Shown in pieces: positions 14,857 to 18,195 of a DNA stretch of 18,195 bases (the stretch's first letter is position 1; every line of letters starts with the position of its first letter). The DNA comes from Candidatus Delongbacteria bacterium. GTDB taxonomy: Bacteria > CAIWAD01 > BS150m-G50. Made by a program: the position numbers and the translations under genes. The stretch is taken from assembly GCA_016784425.1 (NCBI GenBank), contig JADHUQ010000023.1:1-18195 (forward strand), in the 5' to 3' direction. The notes beneath the pieces are model-generated. The model was not told the DNA's origin. It made no database searches and saw nothing but the letters and a program-made list of their open reading frames with translations.

Positions 14857-16173
14857 CTATTTGATGCAGGCGATTTTGATAGTCTGCTGGTTTTCGGCAA
14901 CCTGCAAGCGACAGAAGTAAATGCCGGAAGAATTTGCAGTAGCATCGAATTGGACCAGATGGGTACCGGCTGCACGAAAACCTTCCGACAACAGCTCTAC
15001 TACCTCACCTTGGAGATTGAAGATTTCCAGTGCGATCAATGCCGGTTGTTCCAGTGTGAAGCTTATGTTGGTAACCGGGTTGAAGGGATTGGGGTAGTTC
15101 CGGTGCAACTCAAACCGCTTTACGACAGCTGTTGCCTCGACAACAGACTCCTCGACCTCACGGTAAAAGACCAATTGCCCCGTCGTCGAATAGTAAGGAG
15201 AAGTATGTCCGGTGGAGTTGTAGTTGCAGTCGGGACAGTTGGGGGGTGGGTTGTCGAAGCAATCCTCGCAGGGGCGACAGAGATTGAGATAAGCCTGCGG
15301 GAAGTAATACACCATCAGTTCCCCACCCGGCTGCCAGCTGAAACCGCTGATCTCCCACGGTTCGCTGATACTACCGGGACACCAACCGGCACGATTGTAT
15401 TGCCAGGTTCCCCCCTGCGGGCTGCAGGGGTTGGAATTACAGTCATCACGCCAGAGGATGTGGGAAAAGTAATCCGCGCCGACAAAGAGGGAGTGGAGCA
15501 TTTCCGAAAATTCAGCGGCATTGTAGGTATTACCCTGGCCATGTCCGGTTGTAGTGATCCGCAGTTTGACCGAATCCACATCCGCCGGCACTGTCACATT
15601 TACCGGAGGAACATAGTCGGAAAATGGCTGATCCGGATTACCGTACCAGGCAGAGTTGTGCAGCCAGAGGGTCTCAACACCACAGGACCGGATACTGGTC
15701 GGTCCCTCTTCAAAAAGGAAGTCGACCGTGACCAGCCAACCGTCCGGTTCCCCGATGTAGGTGCCAATCTGCGAACCGAGTATCACCTGACCCTGCAGCA
15801 GGTGCTGGAAATCGGTAACATCCAGCTCCCAGGCACAGGTGCCGGGGTAACTGCCACCGGTGATATCGTAGGGGGTGATCACCCGGGCGAGCTCATGTGT
15901 CACCAGGGTGGAGTCTGTTTCCGGTTCATAGATGTAAACATGCCCCAGCCGGTCCCAGGGGTCACAGTCACCCGGGCCGGAGGGGCAACCAATGGTGTAC
16001 TGCAGGGTGACCGTAGCGATTTCCAGATTCTCCGTGGGAAAATCAAAGGTGTCGATATGGGTATTGACCCAACTGTGATACAGCTGGTCAAAGGTGTGTA
16101 CCAACAGGTCGGCGCGGGCTGGAGCAGGAGCCAGCAACAATAAAAGCGGCACCAGAGCCATGAACTTTTTCAT
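14857..16173 (-). CDS. Secreted PNGase F-like peptide-N-glycosidase with T9SS sorting tail
   Basis: The protein has 438 residues. I start at 16173, where a signal peptide begins (MKKFMALVPLLLLLAPAPA) with AAGG upstream; the frame extends 26 codons further without coding character. Two PNGase F domains follow (about 40-170 and 175-345). Asp74 in CDPWDR matches catalytic Asp60 of the Flavobacterium enzyme, and Glu221 in AAEFSEM matches Glu206; their spacing (147) is one residue different from the reference. GGTWQYNRAGWCPG is also family-typical. The third reference residue, Glu118, seems not to be kept. A Cys cluster (299, 302, 305, 313, 316) lies in the second domain. A complete T9SS type A tail runs from about 355 to 438, with NYPNPFNP near 359 and SSGIYFCRL before the end. 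It should release N-glycans from glycoprotein asparagines outside the cell or on its surface. Confidence 0.9.
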   Translation of the reverse strand: MKKFMALVPLLLLLAPAPARADLLVHTFDQLYHSWVNTHIDTFDFPTENLEIATVTLQYTIGCPSGPGDCDPWDRLGHVYIYEPETDSTLVTHELARVITPYDITGGSYPGTCAWELDVTDFQHLLQGQVILGSQIGTYIGEPDGWLVTVDFLFEEGPTSIRSCGVETLWLHNSAWYGNPDQPFSDYVPPVNVTVPADVDSVKLRITTTGHGQGNTYNAAEFSEMLHSLFVGADYFSHILWRDDCNSNPCSPQGGTWQYNRAGWCPGSISEPWEISGFSWQPGGELMVYYFPQAYLNLCRPCEDCFDNPPPNCPDCNYNSTGHTSPYYSTTGQLVFYREVEESVVEATAVVKRFELHRNYPNPFNPVTNISFTLEQPALIALEIFNLQGEVVELLSEGFRAAGTHLVQFDATANSSGIYFCRLQVAENQQTIKIACIK

Positions 16174-16483
16174 AAGCAACCTTCTCACTGAATGTGGGTA
16201 GCATAGTGTATCACACATCTCCACTCTGCCTCCAGGAACTCGCAACTGCAACTACAAGCGGTGTTCTTTCGGACAGTAACCAGATGCACTGGCGACTATA
16301 GCGAAGAGCTGAAAATAGATGGCGCCTCCGCTTAGGGATCGCCTCAAATCGGATTCAGGGGTGACACAGGGTTGAACCAGAGCAGTCAATTGCTTATCTT
16401 TCAGCGTTGTGTCGACCCTAACACCGATTCCTGCATTCAAAAGAACATACGAAATATCCGGGAAAACCTCGGGGGAAATCAAG
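16174..16483. other. Divergent intergenic region, 310 bp
   Basis: This gap separates the start codons of the PNGase F-like gene and the repeat-protein gene and must hold both promoters. Apart from the plus-strand promoter candidate at 16372-16400 I see no RNA gene, dyad or repeat. Short ORFs crossing it have no coding character. Confidence 0.6.
16372..16400 (+). promoter_or_regulatory. Candidate sigma70-like promoter for the repeat surface protein
   Basis: TTGAAC at 16372-16377 and TATCTT at 16395-16400 are 17 bases apart. Each matches four of six consensus bases. Transcription would begin about 77 bases before the ATG at 16484. This is a by-eye call. Confidence 0.32.
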
Positions 16484-18195
16484 ATGAAGAAGTTTATCCT
16501 GCTGTCTGTCCTGCTCGCAGTCAACGGAACCCTGCTGGCCAATAACTGGGAAGGTACCGTTAATCATTTCTGGGGAACCGCCGCTAACTGGAGCGACGGC
16601 ACAGTTCCCACCGCCGGTGATCAGGCTTACATCCCCCCGGGGACACCAAACGACTGCTGGGTCTCCTGGCAGGACCAGGAGTGCAACATCCTGACAATCG
16701 CCAGCGGAGCCTCCCTGCGTATCTACGACCAGGTATTGACTATCAACAGTTACATCGTTACCCAGGGACATCTGGTGATGGATCATAACGCCGGTGAGCT
16801 GCGTGTAGCCGGCAGCTTCTACTGGTACTCAGGATCAAGTGCGGCAATCACAGCCGGCTCAAGCGAAATCTATGTTGGCGGGGACTGGTATTTCAACAGC
16901 GGTTGTACCGCCCAGCTGGCAAACGGGTATGTTGAATTCAATGGTACCGGTAGCTCCAGTATTTACAGCCGTTCTCCCGACGCCGGTTTCCATCACCTCC
17001 GCTGTAACAAACAGGGGGGGACCCTGGTGGTCAACCCTACTTCCACTGCCGATCTGCAGGTTGGCGGCAACCTCTATTACTACACCGGCAGTACTTTCAG
17101 TTATAACTCGAACTACGCTTTGATCATGGGTGGCAGCCTGAACAACCAGGGTGGAGACGCCTACCTTATTGCCGGTGAGCTGGTTTACAACGGTGGTTCA
17201 CATACGCTGCAGCTGGATGGGGATAACTACCTGTACCATCTGCGGTTGGATGCAACCGGGACCACGCAGCTGCAAAGCCCGCTGGATATCCGTGGTAACC
17301 TGAATATCGACAACGGCCTGTTGATGGCCGCTGGCTATGATATCGAGATTGCAGGTAACTGGAACGATAATGTGGGAAACGGTTTCGTCGCCGGTGGGAA
17401 CCAGGTCACTTTCAGCGGCAATGTGAACAACCATCTGAGCAGCGAGGAATTTCACGATCTCCTGGTGGATAAGAGCGGTGGTACTTTAACGATTGATATC
17501 GGCGCAACCCTGGACGTGACAGGTGTTGTCACCCTGGATCAGGGAACAGTCCATCTGAGTAACAGCTGCCAGCTCCAGTCTGCAGGACAGTTGAGTATTG
17601 CTGCTGGCGCAACTCTGGATGCTGCTGGTTCCTGGGGGGTAGCTCTGGCCGTGGGGGGAAACTGGCTGGATGAAAACACCCTGGCACCAGGTTTTACAGC
17701 AGGCACCTCCACTGTAACATTTTTCGGTTCGGACCAGTGGCAGTATATCTCGTCGCCGGATCTTTCCTCTTACACCTTTCACAATCTCATCATCGATAAG
17801 GATTTTGGCTGCGTGATCAACAGCAGTGATGATTTTCTCTTTACCGGTGATTTTGAAGTTATCACCGGCTGCTGGAGTTCCCCTTACTATACAGCCGGGG
17901 TCGAGCATACCTTTCGGGGGGATCTGTCGATTGCGGCCGACGGCGGTTTTATCGATGAGAACCTGCTCCGTTTTGACACGAGCTCAGACCAGCAATTACT
18001 CAAGGAGGCAGGCGCCTCCTGCACCATCGGCACAATCCAGGTGGACAAACCGACCGGCACCCTGCAGCTCGCTGCCGAGATCCTGAACATCTGGCGGCTG
18101 GAGGTTGATCAGGGCAGCTGCAATCTCAACGGTGCCCGGCTCTGGGTGGACTATCATGTGATTGTCAATTCCGGGGGTATTCTGCAGCTGGATGC
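16484..18195 (+). CDS. Large secreted beta-helix-like repeat protein, 3' end cut by window edge
   Basis: The frame is open for 570 codons from the ATG at 16484 to the right edge. A signal peptide of about 19 residues (MKKFILLSVLLAVNGTLLA) is followed by a module typical of FCB-group surface proteins (FWGTAANWSDGTVPTAGD). Five related units of 76-100 residues start near residues 132, 215, 291, 391 and 478. Each opens with a G-N/G-x-W/L strand, then an xVxFxG strand, and ends with an FxxLxxDKxxGTL-like strand. This points to a right-handed beta-helix or stacked beta solenoid. No catalytic residues are evident. The role is probably adhesion, matrix or surface layer. GGGGGAAA lies about eight bases before the start. 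The C terminus, where a T9SS tail may lie, is not visible. It is divergent from the PNGase F-like gene. Confidence 0.85.
   Translation, partial: MKKFILLSVLLAVNGTLLANNWEGTVNHFWGTAANWSDGTVPTAGDQAYIPPGTPNDCWVSWQDQECNILTIASGASLRIYDQVLTINSYIVTQGHLVMDHNAGELRVAGSFYWYSGSSAAITAGSSEIYVGGDWYFNSGCTAQLANGYVEFNGTGSSSIYSRSPDAGFHHLRCNKQGGTLVVNPTSTADLQVGGNLYYYTGSTFSYNSNYALIMGGSLNNQGGDAYLIAGELVYNGGSHTLQLDGDNYLYHLRLDATGTTQLQSPLDIRGNLNIDNGLLMAAGYDIEIAGNWNDNVGNGFVAGGNQVTFSGNVNNHLSSEEFHDLLVDKSGGTLTIDIGATLDVTGVVTLDQGTVHLSNSCQLQSAGQLSIAAGATLDAAGSWGVALAVGGNWLDENTLAPGFTAGTSTVTFFGSDQWQYISSPDLSSYTFHNLIIDKDFGCVINSSDDFLFTGDFEVITGCWSSPYYTAGVEHTFRGDLSIAADGGFIDENLLRFDTSSDQQLLKEAGASCTIGTIQVDKPTGTLQLAAEILNIWRLEVDQGSCNLNGARLWVDYHVIVNSGGILQLD

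Noticed and set aside
14950..16143. Plus-strand ORF of 397 codons
   Set aside because: It is antisense to the PNGase F-like gene, which has catalytic residues and a T9SS tail in frame. No domain is visible in the antisense product.
1..18195. CRISPR array, tRNA, rRNA or prophage genes
   Set aside because: No regularly spaced short repeats, no tRNA cloverleaf with CCA end, no rRNA-like stretches and no phage structural or integrase genes were found by reading.

Overview
The window looks like chromosomal DNA from an uncultured member of the Fibrobacteres-Chlorobi-Bacteroidetes (FCB) superphylum, probably not a classical Bacteroidota. The evidence is a complete type IX secretion (T9SS) type A sorting tail with the motif NYPNPFNP, a gingipain-type C25 peptidase, several large secreted beta-rich proteins, moderately high GC by eye, and good Shine-Dalgarno sequences before most starts, which typical Bacteroidota tend to lack. 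The lineage is an inference; no rRNA or marker gene is present.

Left third (1-7256): a secreted C25 cysteine peptidase cut by the left edge (minus strand), a 1226-residue secreted multidomain metallophosphatase (minus strand) with a 10-base homopolymer tract near its 3' end, and a divergent plus-strand secreted beta-propeller protein with Asp-box repeats. The gap that follows (7257-7726) holds a decayed antisense fragment of a T9SS sorting domain and a dyad just upstream of the next gene.

Middle (7727-11060): a compact plus-strand operon, DUF1015 - serA - serC, ending in a strong intrinsic terminator. SerA and SerC perform the first two steps of the phosphorylated serine pathway; the DUF1015 protein is a recurrent but uncharacterised neighbour of these genes. 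SerA is a short form without an ACT domain. No serB is visible.

Cassette (11111-13492): two roughly 124-bp inverted repeats bracket a tightly coupled methyltransferase and zinc alcohol dehydrogenase gene pair, plus a doubtful small ORF. No transposase lies between them. This transposon-like arrangement is the most unusual structure in the window.

Right third (13553-18195): on the minus strand, a lipoprotein with an Ig/PKD-like domain and a PD40-type propeller lies downstream of a secreted peptide-N-glycosidase F (PNGase F)-like enzyme with a complete T9SS tail. Divergent from it is a large plus-strand surface protein of repeated beta-helix-like units that runs off the right edge. Together the exported proteins (protease, de-N-glycosylase, phosphatase, propeller and repeat proteins) suggest a lifestyle that attacks or binds extracellular glycoproteins or biomass. 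No tRNA, rRNA, CRISPR array or transposase gene was seen.
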